A stretch of 20,214 nt of DNA from Gnetum montanum. Its lineage: Eukaryota; Streptophyta; Gnetopsida; Gnetales; Gnetaceae. The translations under genes were made by a program, and so were the position numbers. Under the pieces are notes generated by a model. It was given only the letters and a program-made list of their open reading frames with translations, was not told where the DNA came from and ran no database searches. The stretch lies in assembly GCA_015680685.1 (NCBI GenBank), contig MNCI01016028.1:716236-736449 (forward strand), written 5' to 3'. Below, one piece after another: positions 9,674 through 18,929 of this stretch. Within the stretch, counting starts at the first letter, position 1. Every line of letters starts with the position of its first letter.

Positions 9674-10748
9674 TGGTACTTGTTGACCTTTTGGTATGTC
9701 AAAACCTTAGAAAATGGAGAATGTAGAGTTGACAAGCTAATCAAAATGACAGAAAGAGAGCTAGGATAATGAAATGAGAGCTAAACTAGGATGACAAAAT
9801 AAGAGATGTGATGACAAGATGAGAGCTAGGACAAAAATGAAGTCTACAACCCAAATGAAGGTCTTCCAAGGTTTTCCTAGATGTCAAAATGTCAAAGGAA
9901 TGCTCCAAAGTTCAAATTTCACTTATAGGCTAGATGTCCCAAATAAATATCAGATGTCCCAATTACTATTGGGATGTCCTAGTTAAGACGTCCCAAGGTA
10001 GACATCTAAATATTCAGATAGACATCCCACTAGAATTAAAGTAGTTTTTAGATAGACATATCAACCTTGAATGGGATGTCCCAATTAGCCATTTCCTAGT
10101 CATTACATGAAATTTGAGGATTTTTTTAAAACCAAAAGGCTATAGAACAATGTGGAATTTTTTGAAAATGCACAAGAACTATTCATTGGGTATCAATAAT
10201 TTTCTACATCAAGTGGATTAGCTTTGTTCCTCTTTGTTCTTATCTTTGTAATTTATTGTATGTATTGAGAGCTTCATTTCAAGGAATTTTCAAATTGAGT
10301 TAGATTCTCTCCTTGATTTTTTTTTCTTTCATTTGTAGGCCTACAAGGTTGATGTACTTCTTTTGAGAAGTCATCTTCATTGAGCTTGTTAGGACCTTAT
10401 GGGGTTAAGTGTGTTCATAGCAACAAAACACTCTAGTTTGAAGCTCACATTTTGTAATTTTGTGGGATAATTTAAACCACATTTTAATCTTGTTAAAACC
10501 TTATGAGGTTGAGTGTTTGTCTAGTGAGAAAAAACTTCAAGTAGAGCTTAAACTTTATAAAGGCAGTGGTATCATTGAAACCAAATTTTTGTAAGGAACA
10601 AAGTCTAAAGGTGTGCAAGGATTATACCCTCCAAATGTGGAAGTACCCAAGTTAGGGAACCACATAAAAAATTGGTGTGCAATTCTAGTAGTCTTAGTTG
10701 TTTAATTGGGGAACTTATTAAATCCCCCTTCTAAGTTCTCAATCCTCA
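9674..10748 (+). mobile_element. Copia-family 5' LTR on the plus strand (LTR-B)
   Basis: It starts TGGTACTTGTTGACC at 9674 and ends CCTCA at 10748, three bases before a methionine-type primer-binding site, so the 3' edge is well supported. It is the inverted counterpart of LTR-A, with the same U3 hexamer ladder and an internal duplication of about 104 bp (CTTGTT..ACCTTATG..GGTT at 10385 and 10489). It is about 180 bp shorter than LTR-A. The 5-mer before it is TTTGA (9669-9673), the candidate target duplication. Its insertion cuts a minus-strand gypsy reading frame. LTR-A and LTR-B are in opposite orientation, so they are not the two ends of one element. Confidence 0.9.
9933..10080. promoter_or_regulatory. 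GATGTC/GACATC/GACGTC hexamer ladder in LTR-B U3
   Basis: Hexamers start at 9933, 9953, 9973 (GATGTC), 9987 (GACGTC), 10001, 10021 (GACATC), 10055 (GACATA) and 10075 (GATGTC). Steps are 20, 20, 14, 14, 20, 34 and 20, matching LTR-A rung by rung once the orientation is reversed. The copy at 9987 retains the CpG palindrome GACGTC, which contains the ACGT core recognised by plant bZIP factors. Enhancer function is inferred from location and conserved spacing. Confidence 0.72.
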
Positions 10749-10750
10749 AG

Positions 10751-10762
10751 TGGTGTTAGAGC
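10751..10762 (+). other. Primer-binding site, initiator-methionine tRNA type
   Basis: TGGTGTTAGAGC differs at two positions from the plant copia consensus TGGTATCAGAGC, which is complementary to the 3' end of initiator tRNA-Met. It lies two bases after the LTR end CA. Reverse transcription of the element would start here. The two mismatches fit age. Confidence 0.85.
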
Positions 10763-10801
10763 TCAGTACTCTCTAGTTTGTGCTTAATATCTAAAGAGCA
10801 A

Positions 10802-12055
10802 ATGATGGAAGGGACCAACTTCATGTATTGGAAAGGTAGAATGTAAGGATTCTTTGAATCCATGAAATTCAAAGTTTGGGAATTTATTCTTGAAAGATAC
10901 ATGCCACCCATCAACAAAAATACATTAGCTACCAAGCTAAGAAGCAAATGGATGCAAGATGAAAAAGATAAGTTAATGTTTGATTCTAAAGAAAAAAATT
11001 ATCTTTATTATGATATGAGAAAATATGAATTTAATAGAGTAGTTGGGTGTAAGATCGCTAAAGAAATTTGGAAAATGCTAGAAGCAACCTATGAAGGTAC
11101 ATCAGTTGTAAATCAATCAAAGCTTCTAGTATTTCAAAGTGAATATGATAAATTGAAAATGAGATAAGAAGCAAAGATTAAAGAATACTTTTTAAAAGCC
11201 AATGATCTTTTTGTAGTGATCAAAGATATTTATAGAGTTCTGCTCAAAAGTGATGTTATCATCAAGATGATAAGAACCTTGCAACTCAAATTCAAACCCA
11301 AGGTAATGACCATAGATGAAATCAAGGATTTTTCAATCCTAAAGTTTGAAGAACTACAAAGTGCACTTATTACCTATGAGATGAACCATTTTAGTGAAGG
11401 TGTAATTAAAGAAATCTTATTTCCCTTCAAAGGAGAAGGAAGCAACTGAACATGAAGCTAACAAAGATGAATTGGCTCTCTTATCAAGGATAGTATAAAG
11501 ATTACTTGCAAGAAAAGGAAAAATCTTGAATCAACTCGACACCAAAGGTAAAGAAAGAGGTAAGAATTTTTAAGGTTCAAATCTTGATGCATTTTCTATA
11601 GAATGTTAGATTTGTGTTGGTAGAGGCCATGTGGCCTCCAAATGTCCAAGTTTTGGTAAGTTTTTAAAGAAGGTCTAATCCAAAGTTGATTTGAAAAAGA
11701 AAAATTTCTATACTAGCTGGCATGATGAACAAAGTAAGGAAGAAGCTTATGACACTACAATAAATTCACATCTTTTATGCATGTCTCTTACACATGAAAA
11801 TTTTACACAAGTCCTTGTAGACCCTAAAGGTAAAGATCATGAAAGGTAGCATGAAGAAATCATTACTCTATACTATTTACTTAAAAAATCAAAGAAAAAT
11901 ATGCATAGAAAAGAAAATGAAATCCTTGAACTTTATACTTTATAATTCAATCTAAAAAGGAAACTCTTAGATGTAAAAGCTAAGGTTCAATTACTAATCC
12001 ATTTATAAAAGAAAAAATGTAGAGACAAAAGAGACAAGAACTCATAAAAATCAAC
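10802..12055 (+). pseudogene. Ty1/copia gag (UBN2-type capsid plus CCHC zinc knuckle), decayed
   Basis: The frame opens with ATGATGGAAGGG at 10802, 40 bases after the primer-binding site, and reads NFMYWKGRM then a stop, then WEFILERYMPP, EIWKMLEATYEGTS and LKEYF-like helices of the copia capsid. After a stop at 11165 the same frame continues with IKDIYRVLL, KPKVMTIDEIKDF and LKFEELQSALITYEMN, the characteristic end of the capsid domain. A frameshift near 11440 leads to a zinc knuckle around 11604-11645 (ICVGRGHVASKC), in which the residue after the first Cys is a stop. The acidic and coiled-coil tail (SWHDEQSKEEAYD, then Lys/Glu-rich helices) runs to about 12055. Gag packages the element RNA. 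No protease, integrase or RT follows; the sequence is replaced near 12080 by the next element. Confidence 0.9.
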
Positions 12056-12519
12056 ACAAGAATGAATATTTGAATAACACTTGTTGATGAGTGGCAAGGT
12101 ACCCCTACACCTAATCATATGAATCACAAAGCGTTCATGTGTGATCCAATCGAATTTTGTGGACTTTATTGTTTCCAGTGCACTAGTCCTTTAGGAAGTG
12201 AATTTAAACCTAAGGTCAATCATTGTCTTCCCAATTACACTTGAGACATTCATTGGTATTGAAACACCACTAATTTTGGCCTAACACTTTAAAACAAGAA
12301 CAACCCAGAGCCCTTTTAGCTTTTGGGAAGCAAAATTTGACTAAGGCATGGAACTCGCGTTGTCAAGCTAACTTGCCCTCAGTGTGAGCAATTATAACAG
12401 CTTAAAGATCAAGTAAAAAAAAGGTCTAAATCTGAGGATGTAAGCTATTCTCAAGTGCCATTAATGTCCACTCCAAGTTTCAGAATTTAAAGATTCAAAT
12501 TTCAAGACAAATTATTCAC

Positions 12520-12990
12520 ATTTTCACACTCACGCTGTCACTCATGCCGAGGTCATGCTGGCAGCATGAGTACAGCGTGAGAAACTTTCAGAGCCCAAAA
12601 TTGAGTCAAAATAATTTTATTTCCAAGGTGCAAGTCATCCTTAGGGTTCATTGTTGACAACTTCAGATTTCAGCCTCTAGAAGTCTAGATTTCAGGTCCA
12701 AAAATTGCAAGTTTTTGCAGCTCACGTTGTGGTCGCGTTGCACTCACGCTGGCAGTGTAAGTCCAGCATGAGTCACCAAAAGTCATTCAAAGAAGGTCAT
12801 ATCCAAGCTCAATTTTTGACTTGCAGATCATTTTTAAGGTCAACCACACAGTGAAACAGTAGTTGCACTCAATAAATAGGCTTCAAAAATCAAAATTTGA
12901 TGGAAAATACATCATTCTGGCTCACTCACGCTGAGGTCACGCTAGTAGTGTGAGTGCACCGTGAATGTAGCATGAGTGTAGCATGAGCAC
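12520..12990. repeat. Three diverged units of about 192 bp with CpG-rich inverted motifs
   Basis: A TCAYGCTGGCAG-type word recurs at 12553, 12744 and 12937, spacings 191 and 193. Each copy sits in a block of about 60 bp built from CTCACGCT and its complement AGCGTGAG or decayed forms (CATGCT, AGCATGAG, AGTGTGAG). The spacers also align: GTGCAAGTCATCCTTAGGG near 12629 corresponds to TTGCAGATCATTTTTAAGG near 12822. This looks like U3 tandem duplication. The third unit is followed by extra AGCATGAG words to about 12990. Confidence 0.7.
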
Positions 12991-13418
12991 ACTGAGGACA
13001 TGCCCAAACAAAATCAACTCATGTTGGAAGTCATGGTCAGGCGAATATGCCTCAAACAACAAAAAAGCCACTTAGATCGACATCCTACAATAGTCAATTC
13101 AGAGATTGAGAAGATTCAAGCGAGCCAGAGTCAAATTCTCTTATTGTGCATTATCATTTCCATTATAAATTTTCATCACTTGTGAGCTTGCCAAGCTCTT
13201 ATGCTCCAAATTGTATCTTCTTTCATGGGCGTATGCTAGCTTGAGCAAACCAACACACGCTGTAAGATACAATGCACCTGGTTGAAAACGTAGGTTGCCC
13301 ACACACGTCCAACTCACACATAGCTGTCCATCGGACACATGTCACTTGATCCATTTTTCTCTTAATTCTCAGCCATTGATCCCATCCATGAATTCTGCAC
13401 CTGAGCTTAGCCAAACCC

Positions 13419-13426
13419 TATAAATA
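13419..13426 (+). promoter_or_regulatory. TATA box of the Tat-like LTR
   Basis: TATAAATA in the context CCAAACCCTATAAATACC is a textbook plant TATA box. It lies about 540 bases before the LTR end and just after the U3 repeats, where a retroelement promoter belongs. Transcription would start about 30 bases downstream. Confidence 0.7.
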
Positions 13427-13968
13427 CCCTGTCAATTCACAAAAATAGGGTTGGCAATTTTGAAGGTGGATGGCTTAGGAAACTCAAACTAGCAATCCTT
13501 GGGTGCTCGGGCATAATTGACTCCTAGCATCCAAGCACTACTAAAACACATCATCCCGAGGCTTGGTGCTTGACTTTCCATCCACATACACAACTATGCT
13601 TTGACCGGTGCACACGTTTTCTAAGCAATACAATACAATTCATTTTTCCATCCATTATTTTTTTTACTCTTTTTTACATTCATTTACGTTTTGTTTGCAA
13701 TACTATTCTGTGTAAGATCTATTTTCATTTTGTATGTCACTATTTACGTTTTAAAACATCAGTTATGATAATCCTAGCGCAATCCATAGTTTATGCTCGG
13801 GGAAGTCCTTAGTTGATTTGCGTGTAGACCATCCAAGGCACTCTACCTTCCTTTTCTTTTCCATCTTGCCCTCACACGAAGGTAGGGTTAGTTGTGTCTG
13901 TCCAATGATCTTTTAGTATTTTTTTTCCTTCCAGCCTTACACTCACGATTTAGGTTAGTACAATAAAT

Positions 13969-13985
13969 TGGTGCTAGAAGAAGGG
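13969..13985 (+). other. Probable primer-binding site of the Tat-like element
   Basis: TGGTGCTAGAAGAAGGG follows the inferred LTR end by six bases (ATAAAT). It resembles the TGGCGCTAGAAGGAGGG-type sites I recall from Tat-like plant elements, with CpG decayed to TpG. I cannot assign the tRNA with confidence. Confidence 0.55.
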
Positions 13986-14195
13986 CCACCTACAAAAATT
14001 CTTACATTAATCGAGATTGCAAACCTGCAAAACTCTTATGGTGAGCACTTTAAACTCTACAACTCCACCATTAGAATCCAAAACAGTGTACACACACTGG
14101 TTAAACAAGTTTTTTCATTGATAGTCTGCAAAGTAACATTCCACCACCACCACCGACCATTCACATTGAGCTTCTCTCACCACTTCTCCAATGTG

Positions 14196-14405
14196 TCATG
14201 CTAGCTTACGCAAGTTCAACTTGACTTACTCACTCTATCCCTAGATACCTTATGCTATCAACCTACTCACGCTGTTAGCTCACGTTGTCTGCCAACTCAC
14301 GCTAGCTCATGCTATCTATAATCTCATGCTAGCTTACGCTATCTATTAGCTCACATTGTTAGTTACTCATGCTCAACTAGTCATGCCCAGTTTACTCACG
14401 CTCAC
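14196..14405. repeat. Cluster of CTCACGCT-type words in the leader before gag
   Basis: About a dozen copies of CTCACGCT or a one- or two-base variant occur, for example near 14268, 14279, 14295, 14305, 14322, 14333, 14350, 14366 and 14395, often followed by AGCT, ATCT or GTTAG. They are the same word that builds the U3 repeats of this element at 12520-12990, but here they lie 3' of the primer-binding site, directly before the likely gag start. Unlike in U3, nearly all are in one orientation. Confidence 0.7.
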
Positions 14406-14406
14406 T

Positions 14407-16660
14407 ATGGAATCCTCCCAGATCAACCTAGTGACCCTACCAATCTCTGACTTTGGGGTTGAAACCTCAAACCCTGTGACTGCTACGAAACCCATAACTG
14501 TTATTGAACAGATAAACCAACAAGGCCCTATGCACCAATTAGGCTACAGTGCAAAGACCCTACTTATGCAACTCTCACACCAGAACAATATAACTTCATC
14601 TATGTCAAGATCCCAGCCAACCTACCCATCGATCGCATAGAAAGAGAGGGAAAATAAAATTATGAGCTTATTCACAAAGGAGGTCGTGAATTCATCCCTT
14701 CAGCATTTGATATAATCCCTCTATCTGAACACCATCATAAACTCATATCCTAGATTCTCATGGCAAGAAGTCAAGACTTAGAGCCACCTTTAATAAAGCC
14801 TCAGAGTGCAGATGAGGAGGATGACTTCGTAGCCCAATTTGAGCATGGAGATTCATACCATACCGTCAGTCCCCATACCAATACAAACCCATTGTTCCAA
14901 CCCTTCTTGGAAGAGACTATACTTCCACCATCGGCTTCTTTACAGGAAGTACCCACCTCCATTCCCGTCTTCTCCAGGCTCAACATTCAATCTGATACGT
15001 CTGCTTCCATCATACCACTACAAGTAGAATCCCAACAACTCCCTCCCCAAACTAATGCAAGATTGACCTTTTGACCTCAAATGATTTGGATGCCATAGGT
15101 TATACAAACTTCCACATCCACCCATTACATACCACAAGTTCAAATTCATGGAGCACCATTGAACACTTCGGCCCAACACGTTCAGGGTGTCACCTTATAA
15201 CCTGTGGTTGGGCAGTGTGTTTTAGTAGTGGTTAAACACCACCAACCTACTCATTATAGTGTACCACACCTTGTGGTCTCATCTATGAATGTTGCTCCAC
15301 CATAGCAAACGACAGTCCAACAATCTCTCTTTCCACAAACGATGCAACAATCGAATTATTATCAACCACAATCCACCCAACCTACCAGTCTGCCTACCGC
15401 ACAAGAGTGGGCAGACATGAAAAAAATGATGCACTCATTAGCAGAAGAATTAAAGCACCTTAAAACTGTGAACACTGAGGAAGTCAAAGTACTAGATTTC
15501 TACCAAGATGATCCAATTGACCCCTTAGTTACCCCATTAACCTTGTCAAAAGGAGTCTCATTACCCTAGCTAACCAAGTACAATGGAGAGGGAGATCCAA
15601 ACTCTCACCTAGTAATATTTCGAATAGAATATCTATTGCTTCAGGCATGACCTCATGTAATTCTACGTGTGTTTTCTATGTCCTTAATGGTAAAAGCCTT
15701 AGAGCCTTAGACTGGTACTGAGATTTACCCTGTAGCTCCATATCTTCTCTAGAGAACTTTTTGCACTAGTTTGTCACCCGTTTCAAATACAATCTAAAGC
15801 TTGAAGCCACGTTGGATTGCTTGATTCAAATTAAACAAGCATCATTAGAGACAACACAGAAATTTATCCAAAGATGGAGTGAAGCCTTGAATGAATTTCA
15901 TGAGCCCATCCCTGAAACATATCTTCTTAGCATCCTTAAGGCAGTCATAAATGACTTTATTAAGTCAAAGCTTTATTATTTGAAAGCCCGCACATTGAGC
16001 CAAGAATTTGTGTAAATTAAGGATATAGAATAGGAGGAACAAACGAGTAATGACCCAGCCTACTTGACCTTTAGGAGCCAACATACGAGGAAAGATTAAT
16101 CCAAAACAAAAATAGTAGCAGTGGCTGAGATAGCCTGACTTAACCATCCTGGACAAAAGGAAAAACAACATGTTGTCCCAAACAGCTATGAAAGAAACAC
16201 ACCTGTGCCTACACCCGAAACTTCCTCAAATAGAAACACCAACATGGATCATGCCCATACATTTGAAAGAAAATACCCCACTCAATATACACCCTTGCCT
16301 CCTACTTCTAAAAACATAAACAAATGTCTCCTACGACGTCTCAAAAACATGATCAATTCTGTGAGTTGGCCAAGAACCCAGCCTTAGTAATAGCTAATGA
16401 ACCCCCCGTTTCAAGAGGCTTTAGGTTGGATAGGTTTTGTCAATATCACCAATGATGTGGTCATGGAATTGATTACTGTTTCACCTTCAAATAAGATATA
16501 CAATGCATGATTGAGAGGGGTGAAGTAGTATTCGATGAGGCAAACCCAGTAAAACCCAAAAACCAACCCATGGAAGTCTACAAGGATCCTCTCAATACCA
16601 ATGATGTACCATATGTGATTAATACTATCCATGTGGAGAACAGACAGGACATCCCGTGAA
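14407..16660 (+). pseudogene. Tat/Ogre-like Ty3/gypsy gag, decayed
   Basis: The likely start is ATGGAATCC at 14407. A frameshift near 14560-14578 leads to YVKIPANLPIDRIEREGK, then a long Pro/Ser/Gln-rich region (14760-15400, several stops). EWADMKKMMHSLAEELKHLK (about 15400) and DPIDPLVTPL precede the capsid core: LTKYNGEGDPNSHL (about 15571), RALDWY (near 15700, after another shift), FVTRFKYNLKLEATLD and FIQRWSEALNEFHEPIP (15760-15915), then KLYYLKARTLSQEFV to 16015. This is the retrotransposon gag fold of Tat-lineage elements. A knuckle-like Cys/His motif at 16438-16479 (FCQYH, a stop, CGHGIDYC) is followed by CMIERGEVVFDE and PYVINTIHV. Gag would form the particle. At least five stops and three frameshifts make it non-functional. 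From 16661 the frame continues into a Pro/Thr-rich linker (KPFVIRRPSE, KPFVIHVPSS) ending at 16860. Confidence 0.88.
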
Positions 16661-16860
16661 AACCTTTTGTGATTCGTAGGCCTTCAGAAAACACACCTAC
16701 CCCAACATCTCCTCAAACTCCCTTCATCACACGCATATCTCCTACACCACAAAAACCATTTGTTATCCACGTACCTTCTTCCATTGCAGCAATAGCCACA
16801 CCATCTAAAATCCAACCCATTCCCTTTTTGATCCAGATGCCAAAACACCCTAACACATAA

Positions 16861-17040
16861 CCCACCTCCGTTCCCCTGTGACCTCTGCGAGAATGTCTTG
16901 CTGATAGGCTAACAAGAGAGTGCCTGAAAAGAGAAAACCATGAGCACAAATTAGGACCACAAAATCCCACACCACTAAACATTTTTCCCATGGGTCCATC
17001 CATTAATGATCCTAGTATGAGTCATTAAAACAAGTATAAT
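16861..17040 (+). other. Linker between gag and protease, no recognisable domain
   Basis: This segment joins the Pro-rich end of gag to the protease-side frame. It has no clear homology and several stops in all plus frames. In related elements it encodes a variable, poorly conserved linker. Confidence 0.4.
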
Positions 17041-17760
17041 GTCATGGGTTGTGTCCTGAACCCAGCATCCTCAGTTACCAACGCAAAAATTCTGCCACAA
17101 GAAGTACGAATGCTGGGTCAAATGGACCAAATCTCCATAGACAAGGGTGCCCCAAACTGTAAAGACCTAGAGAGCGTGTTGACCCAGGTTACACAGGCCT
17201 TAAAACAAAAGAACACTTCTTTAAGTCTGTATGACCTAGTAATAGCTTCACTAGTACATCGAGAAGCTCTCATATGGATGCTAACTTCGATCCCCGTTAG
17301 TGAGGACCTTCTTGCAGATGAACCATCCATTTATGTAGTATTTTTCCCACAACCTCAGGAATCAAAGACTACGTCCCTAGAGTTTCATGCTAAGGACATT
17401 AAGCTATATGAGAAAATAGGAGAGGTCACCACAGCCGCTATGTTCATAACGATAATCATTTCAAGATATGTAGGGTGCATGTCGATGACGGTGCAGCGAC
17501 AAACGTAATACCTTTTCCCATAATCGAAAAACTGGGACTTACTAAACAAATATAGCCCATGAAAACTTCTTTTCTAAAATCTTTAGTGGTTCCCGTGTTG
17601 AGGTGAAAGGTATGGTTACAATGGATTTCATAGCTGGGGACCAATTCCCCACATCAGCTGAATTTGTAGTGGTTGAAAAAAGGCCAAGGATTAATCTGAT
17701 TCTAGGACATCCCTAGCTAGCTCAACTTAGAGCCGTATTCTCACCAATCCATCAGGAGAT
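17041..17760 (+). pseudogene. Tat/Ogre-like aspartic protease region
   Basis: The frame at 17044-17508 shows a Tat-lineage pre-protease block: LSLYDLVIASLVHREALIWM (about 17220-17280), then VSEDLLADEP. A shift near 17440 leads to FKICRVHVDDGAATNVIPF, where the Asp-Gly-Ala at 17487-17495 is the position of the catalytic D-[ST]-G, followed by PIIEKLGL. A stop (near 17550) and another shift lead to VKGMVTMDF, FVVVEKRPRINLILGHP and a TAG exactly where the conserved Trp of LGRPW belongs (17702-17716). The protease would cleave the polyprotein; this copy cannot. The reverse transcriptase expected after it is absent. Confidence 0.85.
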
Positions 17761-17764
17761 CACC

Positions 17765-18108
17765 TACCTTACGAGGGTGATGAAATCATCATACATGGGG
17801 ATACAACAGTATCGCTCACTTTCTCGCACCTTGGAGTGGATCAAGAGTTAGAAATTGAGTTCGTTGAGCCTAAGCAAGAAACTATGAGCATACTTCAAGA
17901 CATGAACCCAACATTAACTCACGATCCTACTAAAATTGAGGAAGCACTAGACAACACAAACATAGGAGCCATTCCCACTAATGTCTATTCGTCGGAATTA
18001 CCCTTTAACATCACTGGTGAAGGGGAAGGTGAGTATAAGATCATACCTACATGTCCAACCCCACACGTTAAGCTACAAAGGATTAAGAGGCAACTGAATA
18101 ACTAGAGT
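17765..18108 (+). pseudogene. Post-protease tail, open to its stop, in place of reverse transcriptase
   Basis: After a frameshift near 17765 a frame reads YEGDEIIIHGDTTVSLTF and then an acidic stretch (LEIEFVEPKQETMSILQD) and ends VKLQRIKRQLNN at 18105. The part 17836-18105 is open for 89 codons, longer than its surroundings. I recognise the first part as the usual continuation of Tat proteases. The rest has no motif of RT (no YVDD or similar). The stop at the end of a Lys/Arg-rich tail looks like a natural C-terminus, which suggests a lineage encoding only gag-protease. Confidence 0.6.
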
Positions 18109-18120
18109 GAATCACTAGAT

Positions 18121-18365
18121 GTCCAAAATGACGTTAAACTACCAATCGTCTGGTATGATGTTAAACTGCTAGCGAACGTCCGTAATGATGTTAAACTAGC
18201 CATGGTCAGAAATGGTCGGTTCCTTTTAAAAGCTTCCTAAAACTGTTGTTGCTTTTGGTCCACTATGGCATAAAACTGGTAATCCTTCTTTCTTTAACAA
18301 CTGATGCAATAGTCCACCATGACTTTAAACTGATGTGCATAGCCTGAAATGGCTTTAAACTAGGG
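18121..18365 (+). repeat. Six-copy short repeat GTCC-NNN-ATG-NNN-TTAAACT
   Basis: Copies begin at about 18121, 18148, 18178, 18258, 18312 and 18342. Each has GTCC or a variant, then ATGA or ATGG, then TTAAACT (or TAAAACT). Spacings are 27, 30, 80, 54 and 30, with a degenerate GGTCAG..AATGG copy near 18205 in the larger gap. The array lies directly after the stop of the gag-protease frame. Function is unknown; it could be a processing, packaging or regulatory element. Confidence 0.65.
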
Positions 18366-18686
18366 TTCAATATGTTGCAAGTTTACAAACATCCACTACG
18401 TTATGTCAAATTTTCATTTAAATGATATAAGTTGCAGTCTTGATCTATGCCTTCTCATTACTTTCTTCTTTTACATGTGTTGATTTACGTTTTGTTCCCC
18501 CATTTTACATTTAGCTACATGCATATGTTCACAATAATACTGGAAAAAGAAAATAAAAAGAGAAAACAAATAAAATGAAAAAATGATACATCAATATGAT
18601 AGTAAAATTCCAACACGTTATGCCATAACTAGGTCCATATTATTCCATCAAACATCCAAAAATCCAAAACATTCAATAAGTAAAGT
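18366..18686. other. AT-rich 3' non-coding stretch with an A-rich purine tract
   Basis: There is no gene. GATTTACGTTTTGTT (18482-18496), preceded by TTTTACAT, matches a segment of the 5' LTR at 13672-13695. An A-rich, almost purine-only tract lies at 18541-18586 and could serve as an internal polypurine tract on the plus strand. The antisense gene begins to end here: its last frame stops at 18687 on the minus strand, so this stretch may also hold its 3' untranslated end. Confidence 0.45.
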
Positions 18687-18783
18687 CTAATTAACAATAA
18701 ACTCATGGAGGGGGTTGGTCCCCAAGATCCTCTTCATCATTCGCTCTTGCTCCACTGGAGCTAGCTCAATCATTAACATGTCC

Positions 18784-18929
18784 CTATAACAAGGTAGAAA
18801 ACAAAAAACAAAAAAAAAGAAGGTAAGAGTAGTAAAGAAAATCATAAATACAAAACTAAAAAAAATAGTAACACAAACAATGAAAATAATAAAATCATAC
18901 AAAAATAAATGCCACAATAAAATGTTCAC
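18784..18929 (-). other. Second intron of the antisense gene (candidate)
   Basis: Minus-strand CACTT|GTGAAC at 18930/18929 is the donor. A long T-rich tract and CTTGTTATAG|GG at 18784/18783 form the acceptor. Length is 146 bp. Codon usage inside is hydrophobic T-rich nonsense (runs of Phe and Ile), as expected for an intron read as protein. The phases of the two sides do not agree without an indel, which fits a decayed copy but lowers certainty. Confidence 0.45.

Larger units (their letters stand above)
12085..13962 (+). mobile_element. Putative long 5' LTR of a Tat/Ogre-like Ty3/gypsy element
   Basis: The 3' edge is supported by TTAGTACA at 13955-13962, seven bases before a primer-binding-like TGGTGCTAGAAG. 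A good TATA box lies at 13419-13426. The 5' edge is a guess: the copia gag similarity ends near 12055, and TGTTGATGAGTGG near 12083 is a plausible LTR start. An LTR of nearly 1.9 kb is long but within the range for Tat-lineage elements. U3 holds a triplicated repeat of about 192 bp (12520-12990). The 3' LTR is not in the window, so this cannot be confirmed by self-comparison. Confidence 0.6.
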
